NCBI RefSeq assembly: GCF_009765225.1
Contig: NZ_VMSF01000001.1
Span: 1,178,001 to 1,242,000, forward strand
DNA length: 64,000 nucleotides
Direction of reading: 5' to 3'
From: Leifsonia sp. AG29
Lineage (GTDB): Bacteria; Actinomycetota; Actinomycetes; Actinomycetales; Microbacteriaceae
The notes below the pieces were generated by a model. The model saw only the letters and a program-made list of their open reading frames with translations, searched no databases and was not told the DNA's origin. Both the position numbers and the translations under genes were made by a program. How positions within the stretch are numbered: the stretch's first letter is position 1; the number at the start of each line of letters is the position of its first letter. This document shows positions 26,482 to 34,429 of this stretch, in pieces.

Positions 26482-27716
26482 CGGACGCTCCCTGCGCGCT
26501 CGGGCCGGCCGAGCACATCCCGGATCCGCACCTTGCTCGAGTACTCGATCGAGCCGTAGCGGAAGAGCCGCACCGCGATGCGCAGGACGACGATCGACAG
26601 GGCGAAGAGCTCCACGATGATGACGATCGCCTGCCACAGGGGCAGCGATCCGAACGCGTTGAGGATGAGGGCTGTGATCGGCGCCGTGTACGGGAAGAAC
26701 GCGAGGATCTGCACGATCGGCGACTGCGGCGAGGTGATCGCGAACCCGGACGCGTAGAGCGGGATCACGACCGAGAACACGACGACCGAGAAGACGGGCG
26801 CTGCGTCCTTGGCCGTCGGCATGACGGCGCCGACGGCGACCAGCGTGCCCGTGAACAATGCGAAGCCGCCGATCAGGATCAACGTGCCGACGATCATCTT
26901 CTGCGGGTCGAAGACGAGCCCGGAGAGGTCCAGGTTGGGGAGGTTGAGCTGGTCGCGGAAGAACAGGAACCCGATCAGCATCGGGACGGCGAACACGGCG
27001 ATCTGGATGATCCCGATGGCGAACAGCGAGATCACCTTCCCGATGAGGAGGTTCGTCGGATTGATGGTCGTGAGGATCATCTCCGTGACGCGGTTCTCCT
27101 TCTCCTCCAGGGTCGAGTTCAGCATCTGGTTGCCGAGGAAGACGATGACGATGAAGAAGGCGGCGAGGAACACGAGCGCGGGCAGGATCGCCTCGAACCC
27201 GGGAGCCACCTGCCCGTTCTTGAACGTCGTCGTGCTCGTGTTCACGTCCCCCCGCACGACAGCCACGCTCACCGGATCGGCCAGCTTCTTCTCGACGCTC
27301 GCCGAGAGGAGCGATTCGGCCACAGCCGAGTACTTGCCGTTCTGCAGCAGGCCGACGTCCTCGCCGTAGACGCGGACCGCCTGCTTCGACGGGTCGGCGG
27401 GGAAGGAGAAGAACGCCGGGGTGACCCCGTCTTTCACCTTGCCGATCCCGTCTTCGTCGCTCGCGGCCAGGGCGCCCCCGTACTGCGTCGCAGTCGCGGG
27501 GTCGACGAGTCCGGAGGCGTCGGTGTACAGGAAGTCGAATCGCGCGTTCTTCTGCTGGTCGGCCGTGTTCGCGGTCGACACGTTGGAGGCGACGATCAGC
27601 GTGCCGAGGCCGATCACGAGGATCGGGACGATCAGGGTGATCGCCCAGAAGCGGCGCTTGGTGACCGTCCGGATGAACTCGAACGAGATGACCGTGGACA
27701 GGTTGTGCCGTGCCAT
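26478..27716 (-). CDS. ABC-2 exporter permease (NatB-like)
   Basis: The 412-aa protein has one N-terminal helix (FWAITLIVPILVIGLGTLIVAS), an extracytoplasmic domain of about 150 residues, and five to six C-terminal helices with the EEKENRVTEMILTT motif typical of NatB/YhaP permeases. The NatA-type ATPase is directly upstream, 1 nt apart, with its 3' end supplying GGAGGAG. Members export Na+ or drugs; substrate here unknown. Confidence 0.88.
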   Translation of the reverse strand: MARHNLSTVISFEFIRTVTKRRFWAITLIVPILVIGLGTLIVASNVSTANTADQQKNARFDFLYTDASGLVDPATATQYGGALAASDEDGIGKVKDGVTPAFFSFPADPSKQAVRVYGEDVGLLQNGKYSAVAESLLSASVEKKLADPVSVAVVRGDVNTSTTTFKNGQVAPGFEAILPALVFLAAFFIVIVFLGNQMLNSTLEEKENRVTEMILTTINPTNLLIGKVISLFAIGIIQIAVFAVPMLIGFLFFRDQLNLPNLDLSGLVFDPQKMIVGTLILIGGFALFTGTLVAVGAVMPTAKDAAPVFSVVVFSVVIPLYASGFAITSPQSPIVQILAFFPYTAPITALILNAFGSLPLWQAIVIIVELFALSIVVLRIAVRLFRYGSIEYSSKVRIRDVLGRPERAGSVR

Positions 27717-27717
27717 G

Positions 27718-28671
27718 TCACTCCTCCCCGCGGCTCTCGGCGCCGTAGACCTCGACGAAGATGTCATCGAGCGACTTCCGGGTCGGCGCGAACCGTGAGA
27801 CGCGGACGCCCGCGTCGACGAGTCCCTGCAGGACCGCGGCAGCATCGGCACCGTCTGTCAGCTCGAGCTCCGCGTGGCCGCCCTGGTCGGAGGCGACGCG
27901 GTAGGCGGGGGCAGGGGGGATCGTCCCTTCGTGATCGACCTGGACCACCGTGCCGCCGAACTGGTCCTGCACCTCCTCCACGGTGCCGTAGGCGCGCGAG
28001 ACGCCGTCCTTCAGGAGGATCACGCGGTCGCAGAGCCGCTCGACCTCCTCCATCTGGTGGGTGACCATCATGACGGTCGCGCCCGCCCGCTTCTGGTCAT
28101 CGATGATCTCCATGAGGAGGCGCCGGTTGACCGGGTCGAAGCCTTTGGTCGGCTCATCGAGGATGAGCAGCTCGGGCTCGTTCATGATGGTGACGCCGAG
28201 CTGCACCTTCTGCTGCTGGCCGCCTGAGAGCTTGTCCAGCCGGACCTTCTCCTTCTCGCCGATCCCGACGCGCTCGAGGTACTCGCGCGACCAGCGGCGC
28301 GCCTGTTCGGCGGTGAGACCCTTCAGGCGGCCGAAGTAGACCATCACGTCGATGACGGACTCCTTCTTGTAGAGTCCGCGCTCCTCGGGGAGATAGCCCA
28401 GCCGGTCACCGCTCTCGGGCGCGAACGGGCGCCCGTCGATGTGGAGCACGCCCGCCGTGGGCTGATAGATGCCGAGCAGTGCCCGGATCGTCGTGGTCTT
28501 GCCGGAGCCGTTGGAGCCGAGGAACCCGAACGTCTCACCCCGGTGGATGTCGAAGGACAGGTCTCGGATCACCGTGGTCCGGCCGAAGTCCATGCGGAAG
28601 CCGGCGATGTGCACGAGGGGTTCGGCGGTGGGCGGCGGCGTGGCCGTCTGCGTGGGTGTCGGTGCGCTCAC
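27718..28671 (-). CDS. ABC transporter ATPase (NatA-like)
   Basis: The 317-aa ATPase has Walker A GSNGSGKTT, signature LSGGQQQK and Walker B LLILDEPTKGFDP. The C-terminal extension after the core (VQVDHEGTIPPAPAYRVAS onwards, about 80 residues) matches the DUF4162-type end of such ATPases. GTG start with TAGGCT 7 nt upstream. It forms an exporter with the downstream NatB-like gene. Confidence 0.9.
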   Translation of the reverse strand: MSAPTPTQTATPPPTAEPLVHIAGFRMDFGRTTVIRDLSFDIHRGETFGFLGSNGSGKTTTIRALLGIYQPTAGVLHIDGRPFAPESGDRLGYLPEERGLYKKESVIDVMVYFGRLKGLTAEQARRWSREYLERVGIGEKEKVRLDKLSGGQQQKVQLGVTIMNEPELLILDEPTKGFDPVNRRLLMEIIDDQKRAGATVMMVTHQMEEVERLCDRVILLKDGVSRAYGTVEEVQDQFGGTVVQVDHEGTIPPAPAYRVASDQGGHAELELTDGADAAAVLQGLVDAGVRVSRFAPTRKSLDDIFVEVYGAESRGEE

Positions 28672-28678
28672 TGGAGTC

Positions 28679-28684
28679 AGCCTA
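28679..28684 (-). promoter_or_regulatory. -10 element of the NatA/NatB-like operon
   Basis: TAGGCT ends 7 nt before GTG 28671; leaderless geometry. The unit probably runs on into the quinone reductase and add. Confidence 0.5.
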
Positions 28685-28722
28685 GAGGGCCGGCCACCGG
28701 AAGGGGAGCGCCGTCCCGCGGG

Positions 28723-29508
28723 TCAGGAAAGAGCGTCCAGCAGGGCGGGGTGGAGCAGCCCGTTGGACGCCAGCGACGACCCGTTGCCCGGGCCGGGCGT
28801 CCCGTCGACGGACGTGAACGTGCCGCCCGCCTCCTCCACGATCGGGATCAGGGCCGCGAGGTCGTACGTCTTCACGCCGAACTCGCCGACCGCGTCGACC
28901 AGTCCCTCCGCGAGCAGCATGTAGGACCACATGTCGCCGTACGCGCGGTCGCGCCAGATGCGCCGAGTCAGGGCGATCAGTCGGTCGAGATACCCCGCCT
29001 GATCCCACTGCGCGATGCTCTGGAAGGAGAGGGAGGCGTGCTCCAGGTCAGACACCCCCGAGACGCGGATGCGCCGGGGCTCGGCGCCGGGGGAGTCGGT
29101 CGTCCACGCGCCGGTGTCGCGCGCGCCCCACCACCGCCGGCCGAGCGCGGGCGAGCTCACGACGCCGACCACCGGGACGCCGTCGATGGCGAGGGCGATG
29201 AGCGTGCCCCACACGGGGACGCCGCGGAGGTAGTTGGCCGTCCCGTCGATCGGGTCCACGATCCACTGACGCCGGGAGTCTCCCTCGGTGCCGTACTCCT
29301 CACCGAGGATGCCGTCGTCGGGCCGCTCCGCGGCGATCGTCTCGCGGATCGCCCGCTCGACAGCGAGGTCGGCCTCGGTGACCGGCGAGCGGTCGGGCTT
29401 CGTCTCGACATGGAGGTCGCGGTCGCGGAACCTCGCCGACGAGATGCCGTCGGCGAGGTCCGCGAGACGGAGCGCGAGGTCGAGGTCGGCGGCGTGCGTG
29501 TCGGTCAC
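28723..29508 (-). CDS. hisN: Histidinol-phosphatase / inositol-monophosphatase family enzyme
   Basis: The 261-aa Mg2+-dependent phosphatase has GEEYG, WIVDPIDGTANYLRG and the third site YGDMWSYMLLAEGLVDA, with DLAALIPIVEEAGG. The RRIWRDRAYGD segment is typical of the HisN branch that performs the penultimate histidine step in actinobacteria. No other his gene is nearby, so a different sugar- or inositol-phosphate substrate is possible. GTG start with a leaderless-type promoter. Confidence 0.85.
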   Translation of the reverse strand: MTDTHAADLDLALRLADLADGISSARFRDRDLHVETKPDRSPVTEADLAVERAIRETIAAERPDDGILGEEYGTEGDSRRQWIVDPIDGTANYLRGVPVWGTLIALAIDGVPVVGVVSSPALGRRWWGARDTGAWTTDSPGAEPRRIRVSGVSDLEHASLSFQSIAQWDQAGYLDRLIALTRRIWRDRAYGDMWSYMLLAEGLVDAVGEFGVKTYDLAALIPIVEEAGGTFTSVDGTPGPGNGSSLASNGLLHPALLDALS

Positions 29509-29514
29509 GCGTCG

Positions 29515-29520
29515 AGCCTA
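29515..29520 (-). promoter_or_regulatory. -10 element of hisN
   Basis: TAGGCT ends 6 nt before GTG 29508. Confidence 0.5.
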
Positions 29521-29560
29521 GCGGGGAGAGTCGAGCCCCCTGTCGATCGGGGCTTGCAGC

Positions 29561-29605
29561 GAACGGAGGAGGTTCCGCCCCTGAGGTGCGGAACCTCCTC
29601 CGTTC
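29561..29605. terminator. Perfect 18-bp hairpin downstream of the lipase gene
   Basis: GAACGGAGGAGGTTCCGC (29561-29578) and its exact complement (29588-29605) enclose a 9-nt loop. It lies 52 nt after the lipase stop and upstream of the hisN promoter. No U-tract; probably the lipase terminator. Confidence 0.65.
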
Positions 29606-29657
29606 GACGCCGAAACCGGGGTGTCGCCGCGGATCGTCCTCCCTTAGAAAGACGCGA

Positions 29658-30509
29658 TCACACGCAGTTCGGCTGGTAGGCCGGGTCGGCGGGCCCGTTC
29701 GGGACGCTCAGGGCCTCCAGCACCAGCTGCTGAACGACGGCGTCGTTGGGGGTCTGGTCGTGCTCGATCGGGTCGGCGGGGCACTTGTCCTGGATCACGA
29801 TGTTGGTGACCTGCGAGGCCGAACCGCTCAGGGCCTGGCTCTGGTACGGCGTGACGACCTCGTCGTGCGTGGTCGAGATGACCGTGTAGAACGGGCCCTT
29901 CACAGTGTCGCCGATCGAGTTCAGCTTCTGCAGGAAGGCGGATCCCGCGGTCTGGTCCGCGCAAGCCGGACACGCGGTGGGGGAGGCGCTGGTCAGCGCC
30001 GGCAGGCCGTCCGGCCCGGGGACGATCACCCCCTGCGTGCCGTGGTTCGACGGGGCGATGCCGATCAGCTGGTGCACGTTCTTCGCGCCTCCGAGGAAGC
30101 CCAGGTAGTAGCGGGGCATCATCCCACCCTGGCTGTGCCCGACGAGGTCGACCTGCGACGCCTTGGTGGAGGCGAGCACCGCGTCGACGAAGGGCGCCAG
30201 CTGCTGCGCCGAGTCGGCGATCGGGCCGGAGGCGTCGACACCGTTGTACTGCCCGTAGTCGAGGGCGAAGACGCAGTAGCCCGCCTGCTTGAGGACCGGC
30301 GACATCGTCGCCCAGTTCTTTGCCATGCTCTCGAACGTTCCGGGCACGAGGATCACGGGATACGGGTGAGCGGCGGACGGCACGCAGGACCAGTCGTTGG
30401 CGCCTGGGGGAGACACCGAAACGGTGTCCGCCTGGGCCGGCACGGCGATAGCGATCGAGCCGAGAGCCGCCGTGGCGGCGGCGATGAGCAGCTTCTTCAG
30501 TAACGACAT
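29658..30509 (-). CDS. Secreted triacylglycerol lipase (alpha/beta hydrolase)
   Basis: The 283-aa protein has a Sec signal peptide (MSLLKKLLIAAATAALGS, cleavage likely after AQA near residue 27), the oxyanion VILVPGTF and the nucleophile elbow GHSQGG. Four or more cysteines (WSC, YCVF, ACPAC, KCPAD) suggest disulfides, normal for exported actinobacterial class I.7/LipA lipases. Ribosome site AAAGAGGT lies 3 nt before ATG. Monocistronic. Confidence 0.88.
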   Translation of the reverse strand: MSLLKKLLIAAATAALGSIAIAVPAQADTVSVSPPGANDWSCVPSAAHPYPVILVPGTFESMAKNWATMSPVLKQAGYCVFALDYGQYNGVDASGPIADSAQQLAPFVDAVLASTKASQVDLVGHSQGGMMPRYYLGFLGGAKNVHQLIGIAPSNHGTQGVIVPGPDGLPALTSASPTACPACADQTAGSAFLQKLNSIGDTVKGPFYTVISTTHDEVVTPYQSQALSGSASQVTNIVIQDKCPADPIEHDQTPNDAVVQQLVLEALSVPNGPADPAYQPNCV

Positions 30510-30944
30510 CGGTACCTCTTTCGTCTGCGCCCATTCGGGACGGACGGGGGTATCCGTCGTGGACGCGGCTGTCGGCGAAAGACGGTAGCCGCCTGAGCGG
30601 AGGGATCAAGCGGTTATGAGGGGGTTCGGAGGTTGTGTGGAGGGGGTGTTCAGGGGTGGCGGGTGGCGGTGGGAGGCGGTTTTCCACAGCACACGGGGCG
30701 TCTGCCTGCTGAGACGGCACGAATGGCCCCCTCAGCGGCCACGTTTCCGGTTGAGGGGGCCATGACTGACCGTTCACTTCGTTCAACCGTCCTGAGGGAT
30801 GAGCGCGGCTGGACCGGAACCCTCGCGGGGAGAGCGGCGTTCGGATGTCACTTGCCCGCTTGTCGTAGCCGTCGTCCGGACAAGCTGGCAGAGTGCTGTC
30901 CATGAAGCCCGTGTCCGATGGGATCGCGTCCGGCGGAGTCTGAC
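30510..30944. other. 435-nt divergent intergenic region
   Basis: It separates the lipase gene (left) and the DUF389 gene (right). It holds the lipase leader and one long hairpin (30723-30763). Open frames here lack ribosome sites and a coding look; I see no gene. Confidence 0.5.
30723..30763. repeat. 12-bp perfect inverted repeat
   Basis: ATGGCCCCCTCA and TGAGGGGGCCAT are separated by 17 nt. It is in a divergent region, so it could be a regulator site or an RNA hairpin; nothing decides between them. Confidence 0.6.
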
Positions 30945-31883
30945 GTGCTACGCCTTGAGCTGTTCGTCGCGCCGGATATCGTCGATGAGGTCCAGGCGGC
31001 ACTCGTCGACGTCGGCGGAGTGAGGCGCGTGTGGTCGGGTCCGACGACGCTCGGTGGGGCGGTGATGCTGTCGGCCGAAATAGACGTCGATGGTGCCGAT
31101 GCCGCTGTCGATCGGCTCGCGGCGTTCGGCATCGATGCCGAGGATGTCACACTGTGGCGGGTTCCCGGGATCCAGCCGCTCGGCTGGCGGCGGCAGCTCC
31201 GCCGGGTGGGGGACGGCGCCCAGGCGTGGGCGGAGATCGTGGGCCGCGCGGGCGAGAACGCACGGCTGTCGGGCACCTACCTCGTGTACATGGTGGCGGC
31301 GGGCATCATTGCCGGGATCGGCGTCGTCTCCGGTTCCGCGGTGCTCATCGTCGGTGCGATGGCGTTGAGTCCCGACCTCCTGCCGGTCGTTACGATCGCC
31401 ATCGGCATCGTCGAGCGGCGAGGGCGGCTCGCGCTCGGGGCGCTGGGCGTCCTCGGCGTCGGGCTGGCCGCGGCGGCGCTCGGGGCGTTGCTGGCGACGC
31501 TGCTGCTCCTCGTGACGGGCCGGATCCCGGCCGACCTCGTGCTCGCCGACACCGTCATCGGCGAGGCGCTGACCCAGATCGGCCCGGGCAGCCTGGTCGT
31601 CGCGGCCACGGCTGGTGTCGCGGGGATGCTGGCGCTCGAGCGTCCCGGCGGTGCCGCCGTCGGGGTCGCGATCTCGGTGACGACGATCCCGGCGGCGTCG
31701 TACGTGGGCGCGGCGCTGGCGATGGGGCGGGATGACCCGGCGATCGGAGCGGTGATGGTCCTGCTGTCGAACGTGGCGATGCTGCTGGCCGCCGGCGCCA
31801 TCACGCTCGCGGTGCAGCGCGAGGTCCGTCGGCGACGCGGGTCGAAGAGGGCAGGCGGGGACGATTCGGCAGCGCGCGGATGA
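30945..31883 (+). CDS. DUF389 membrane protein
   Basis: The 312-aa protein has an N-terminal soluble domain of about 100 residues (LRLELFVAPDIVDEVQAAL) and six or so helices with the DUF389 core (GIIAGIGVVSGSAVLIVGAMALSPDLLPVV). Family function is unknown. GTG 30945 has GGAG 7 nt upstream; a start at 30918 would add 9 residues. The C-terminus is basic. Confidence 0.82.
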   Translation: MLRLELFVAPDIVDEVQAALVDVGGVRRVWSGPTTLGGAVMLSAEIDVDGADAAVDRLAAFGIDAEDVTLWRVPGIQPLGWRRQLRRVGDGAQAWAEIVGRAGENARLSGTYLVYMVAAGIIAGIGVVSGSAVLIVGAMALSPDLLPVVTIAIGIVERRGRLALGALGVLGVGLAAAALGALLATLLLLVTGRIPADLVLADTVIGEALTQIGPGSLVVAATAGVAGMLALERPGGAAVGVAISVTTIPAASYVGAALAMGRDDPAIGAVMVLLSNVAMLLAAGAITLAVQREVRRRRGSKRAGGDDSAARG

Positions 31884-31977
31884 CGTGCCTGCGGTGCGAG
31901 CGTCGGGCCTGCGCCTCCGAGATTGCAGCGAGCGCTGGGCGGTCGGTCCAGTCGACGGGTCGCCGGCGGGAGGCGGG

Positions 31978-32640
31978 TCAGCCTGTCGCCTTGCGCCGGC
32001 GATAGCTCCGCACCAGAAGGAGCACGCTGATCGCGAGGGCCCAAGCCGGGAAGAGCAGCGCAACCCACTCGCTGTAGCTCGTCACGAACAAGAGCACGAG
32101 GGCGACCGCGTACGTGATCAGCGTCACCCACCTCGGCAGCGCCCCCGTGCGCAGCCACAGGGTGCCGAGCGAGAGCATGAATACCGCCGCCATGCGCAAT
32201 GCGTAGACATTGCTGATCTGCAGGATCACCTCGCGGCTGATGAGCGCGACGGATGAGTCCGGCTCGTGCCCGCTGTTCGCGGTCGACAGGAGGCCGCCCG
32301 CGATGGCGGTGGCGACGAACACCATGGCCAGGAAGAGGATTCCGCTGCCGAGGAACGCAGACGCGAACAGCTTGTCCTCGGCCTCGCCGAAGGTATCGCG
32401 CAGTACGCCGAGAAGCCAAAGGAACGCGATACCGGCGAACGGCATGATCCAGACCGCCACAGCCACGCGGGTTGCCGCTTCACCGGACCAGTCGGGCGCC
32501 GACTCGGAAGACTCGGGGATCGCCGATCTCAACAGGATGAGCGCTGTCGCGTATAGCAGCGCGAAGAGCACGCCGGCGAGGGATGCGGCTCGAGGCGATG
32601 ACATGGGCCGACGGGGCGGCGCTTCCGGCGTTCCGTTCAT
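31978..32640 (-). CDS. Hypothetical six-helix membrane protein
   Basis: The 220-aa protein has a Pro/Arg-rich start followed by about six helices (AGVLFALLYATALILL; VAVWIMPFAGIAFLWLLGV; LVLLFVTSYSEW). No motif recognised. ATG 32640 has TACGTT 6 nt upstream, so I prefer it to the longer reading at 32721. Confidence 0.65.
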   Translation of the reverse strand: MNGTPEAPPRRPMSSPRAASLAGVLFALLYATALILLRSAIPESSESAPDWSGEAATRVAVAVWIMPFAGIAFLWLLGVLRDTFGEAEDKLFASAFLGSGILFLAMVFVATAIAGGLLSTANSGHEPDSSVALISREVILQISNVYALRMAAVFMLSLGTLWLRTGALPRWVTLITYAVALVLLFVTSYSEWVALLFPAWALAISVLLLVRSYRRRKATG

Positions 32641-32646
32641 CTTCGG

Positions 32647-32652
32647 AACGTA
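32647..32652 (-). promoter_or_regulatory. -10 element of the 31978-32640 gene
   Basis: TACGTT ends 6 nt before ATG 32640. Confidence 0.5.
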
Positions 32653-32820
32653 GCGCTCGCCCAGTGCGGCGCCCGGGCCTTTCGACCCGACAGCATCGTG
32701 CGAACCGTCGGACGGGGTCAAGCCGCTCGAAGACTGGCGGAATTACGCGCCCTTTGACTGACTTGAGATGACGTAGGTCGCTTTAGAGCCACGTAACGCG
32801 TCTGTGAGGAAGTGCGTGGC

Positions 32821-33114
32821 TTACGATTCTAATTTTTTCGGCGATTCCTGATCGGGTTCTGGCCGCAATTCCGCCTCGGGGATCCGGGTGGCGCTTCGCA
32901 CCCACCAGGCGCTCGGTCCGGCTGTAATTACTCCGTAAAGCAGGACGACCAGGCCTCCGGGCACATCGCCTGCGATCAAGCCAAGGGAACCGGCCACCCC
33001 CGCAGCCGAGCCCGTAACAAGTAGAAGGATCCAGTTGTACCGATTGGTCTGGCTAACTCGAACAATCCACGATGTTCGTGTCGTTGGACTGACGGGACTT
33101 GCCTCAGACCGCAT
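32821..33114 (-). CDS. Small two-helix membrane protein
   Basis: The 97-aa product has two hydrophobic segments (NWILLLVTGSAAGVAGSLGL; GLVVLLYGVITAGPSAWWV) and a charged tail (PDQESPKKLES). ATG 33114 overlaps the end of the nucleotidyltransferase gene by 11 nt, suggesting coupling. Codons are more A/T-rich than the chromosome around it. No family recognised; a role with the nucleotidyltransferase is possible but unsupported. Confidence 0.5.
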   Translation of the reverse strand: MRSEASPVSPTTRTSWIVRVSQTNRYNWILLLVTGSAAGVAGSLGLIAGDVPGGLVVLLYGVITAGPSAWWVRSATRIPEAELRPEPDQESPKKLES

Positions 33115-33409
33115 AGACGATCTCGGCCCTTGTGAACGCACAGCTCGCGAAGCAAGGATTGCGCACCGCGCCGGCGTCGACCAGATCGATCCCGCGACCG
33201 ACAGTCCGCTTCAGCTCTTCCCTCAGGTTGAAGTAGTCCTGGAGCAGCCCACCACGGCCCGGCAAGAAGTCGACGAGGAAATCGACATCGCTCGTCTCTC
33301 GGTCGAACGTGTCGTCGAGCACTGAGCCGAAGACGCGAAGCCGCTTAACTCCGTGCGCTTCGCACGCGCGAGCGATCGCGTGCACGTCGAGTAGCACCGC
33401 GGTGATCAT
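33104..33409 (-). CDS. Minimal nucleotidyltransferase (MNT/MntA-like)
   Basis: The 101-aa protein has the DNA-polymerase-beta-like motif GSVLDDTFDRETSDVDFLVDF (Gly-Ser then two catalytic-type Asp). In HEPN/MNT toxin-antitoxin pairs such proteins inactivate the HEPN RNase by adding AMP. No HEPN (DUF86) gene is adjacent; the next gene is a membrane protein instead. ATG 33409 has GATAAT 7 nt upstream inside a palindrome, pointing to a leaderless, probably self-controlled gene. Confidence 0.75.
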   Translation of the reverse strand: MITAVLLDVHAIARACEAHGVKRLRVFGSVLDDTFDRETSDVDFLVDFLPGRGGLLQDYFNLREELKRTVGRGIDLVDAGAVRNPCFASCAFTRAEIVYAV

Positions 33410-33413
33410 GGCA

Positions 33414-33437
33414 GGGATTATCCCATCCCGACGGGAT
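33414..33437 (-). promoter_or_regulatory. Palindromic operator overlapping the -10 element of the MNT gene
   Basis: GGGAT-T-ATCCC is followed at once by ATCCC-GAC-GGGAT. The minus-strand -10 GATAAT (33422-33417) is built into the first palindrome and ends 7 nt before the ATG. This is what an autorepressed toxin-antitoxin promoter looks like. Confidence 0.55.
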
Positions 33438-33485
33438 TCCACCGCATGAAGTGGCAGATTCGCGCCCCAAGAATGAGCGGGTGAT

Positions 33486-33869
33486 CTACGCTCCCCGTAG
33501 CGCGGCTCGAACCGACTCAGCATCTAGAGCATTTCGCGTCACCCATCTCGTGAACGCCGCGGCAGAGGACGTCGGCGGATGGCCGGAAAACTGGATACCT
33601 GCGGCAGAGAGATGTGCTTCGATGTCGCGCCGAATGCGCGACCTGCTCACGAACGCAAGCGGCGCCGTGTAGGAGGCGATCAGCGCCAACCCGATCGCGG
33701 CCCAGTTGAGCCACGAGGCGCCCAGGGCTGCGAACGAAGCCGCAACGAGCGCGACGACGACAACGAGGTACGCCCCCCAGACCACATTGCCGATGGCCGA
33801 CGACCGAACGAGACGAGCCCGAAACGGATCCTCAGCGTAATCTCCCCAGCTCGGCGAGCTCACAGTCAC
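33486..33869 (-). CDS. Small two-helix membrane protein
   Basis: The 127-aa protein has two adjoining helices (VVWGAYLVVVVALVAASFAALG; WAAIGLALIASYTAPLAFV) between polar ends. The GTG start directly follows the stop of the 54-aa gene. No recognised family. A/T-richer codons (TAT, GCA) match the islet around it. Confidence 0.5.
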   Translation of the reverse strand: MTVSSPSWGDYAEDPFRARLVRSSAIGNVVWGAYLVVVVALVAASFAALGASWLNWAAIGLALIASYTAPLAFVSRSRIRRDIEAHLSAAGIQFSGHPPTSSAAAFTRWVTRNALDAESVRAALRGA

Positions 33870-34034
33870 CTACCCATCTCCTGCAGAAACAGCGGCGATC
33901 TGCACGATGATCACGACGACCAGCACGACGAGGCTGAGCACCACGATCGCTCTGAGGGCCCCCGCTTCCGTCGCACCGTAATCGACACGCTCGCACTCTA
34001 CTGGTCCCGAGCGCCTCCGGACCTTTAGCGGCAT
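33870..34034 (-). CDS. 54-aa single-helix membrane protein (putative)
   Basis: From ATG 34034 the frame encodes a basic start (MPLKVRRRSG), then one strong helix (AIVVLSLVVLVVVIIVQIAAV) and ends TAG with the next GTG adjoining. No ribosome site is clear, so this is a tentative gene judged on helix quality and zero spacing. Confidence 0.35.
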   Translation of the reverse strand: MPLKVRRRSGPVECERVDYGATEAGALRAIVVLSLVVLVVVIIVQIAAVSAGDG

Positions 34035-34227
34035 GTCTGCTGTTGGCGGGGGCATCTGCACCCTGCGCGCGCGACCGCAGACGTCCCGCGGATGCGCAAA
34101 CGCGGCCCGTAACGCGCCGACGTCCCGATTCGACCACCGAAACCACCGGAATCGACCGAAACCCGCCGGTAGCACGCGCCGGATGCGCTGGATGCGCCGG
34201 AGCGGCCCGCCAAGCCCGGTCGCATGA

Positions 34228-34273
34228 AGAGAGCCCCCGACTCCTGCGTTTCCGCGGGAGTCGGGGGCTCTTC
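34228..34273 (-). terminator. Terminator of tRNA-Lys
   Basis: A perfect 15-bp stem (34230-34244 with 34257-34271, core GAGCCCCCGACTC) follows the tRNA 3' end by 4 nt on the minus strand, then TCTTC. Very stable; may work in both directions. Confidence 0.7.
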
Positions 34274-34275
34274 GT

Positions 34276-34351
34276 TGGTGCGCCCCCAGGGACTTGAACC
34301 CTGAACCCATTGATTAAGAGTCAATTGCTCTGCCGATTGAGCTAGAGGCGC
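34276..34351 (-). tRNA. tRNA-Lys (anticodon CUU)
   Basis: Minus-strand GCGCCTC pairs with GGGGCGC (one G-U), the anticodon stem ATTGA/TCAAT encloses CTCTTAA giving CTT, and the T-arm is GGTTCAAGTCC. The 3' CCA is encoded (34278-34276). Confidence 0.95.
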
Positions 34352-34429
34352 ATCCGGTTCGATTTCCCGAACCGAGGCTCAACATTAGCATCCGTTTTGC
34401 CTCACCCGCCAATCGAGGATGGCTCGGGT

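Noticed and set aside
30633-30905. 90-codon frame in the lipase/DUF389 gap
   Set aside because: No ribosome site, no ordered protein pattern, and it runs across the inverted repeat.
33104-33523. 139-aa reading of the MNT gene from 33523
   Set aside because: The MNT fold starts at ATG 33409, which has its own -10 element; upstream text is not conserved-looking.
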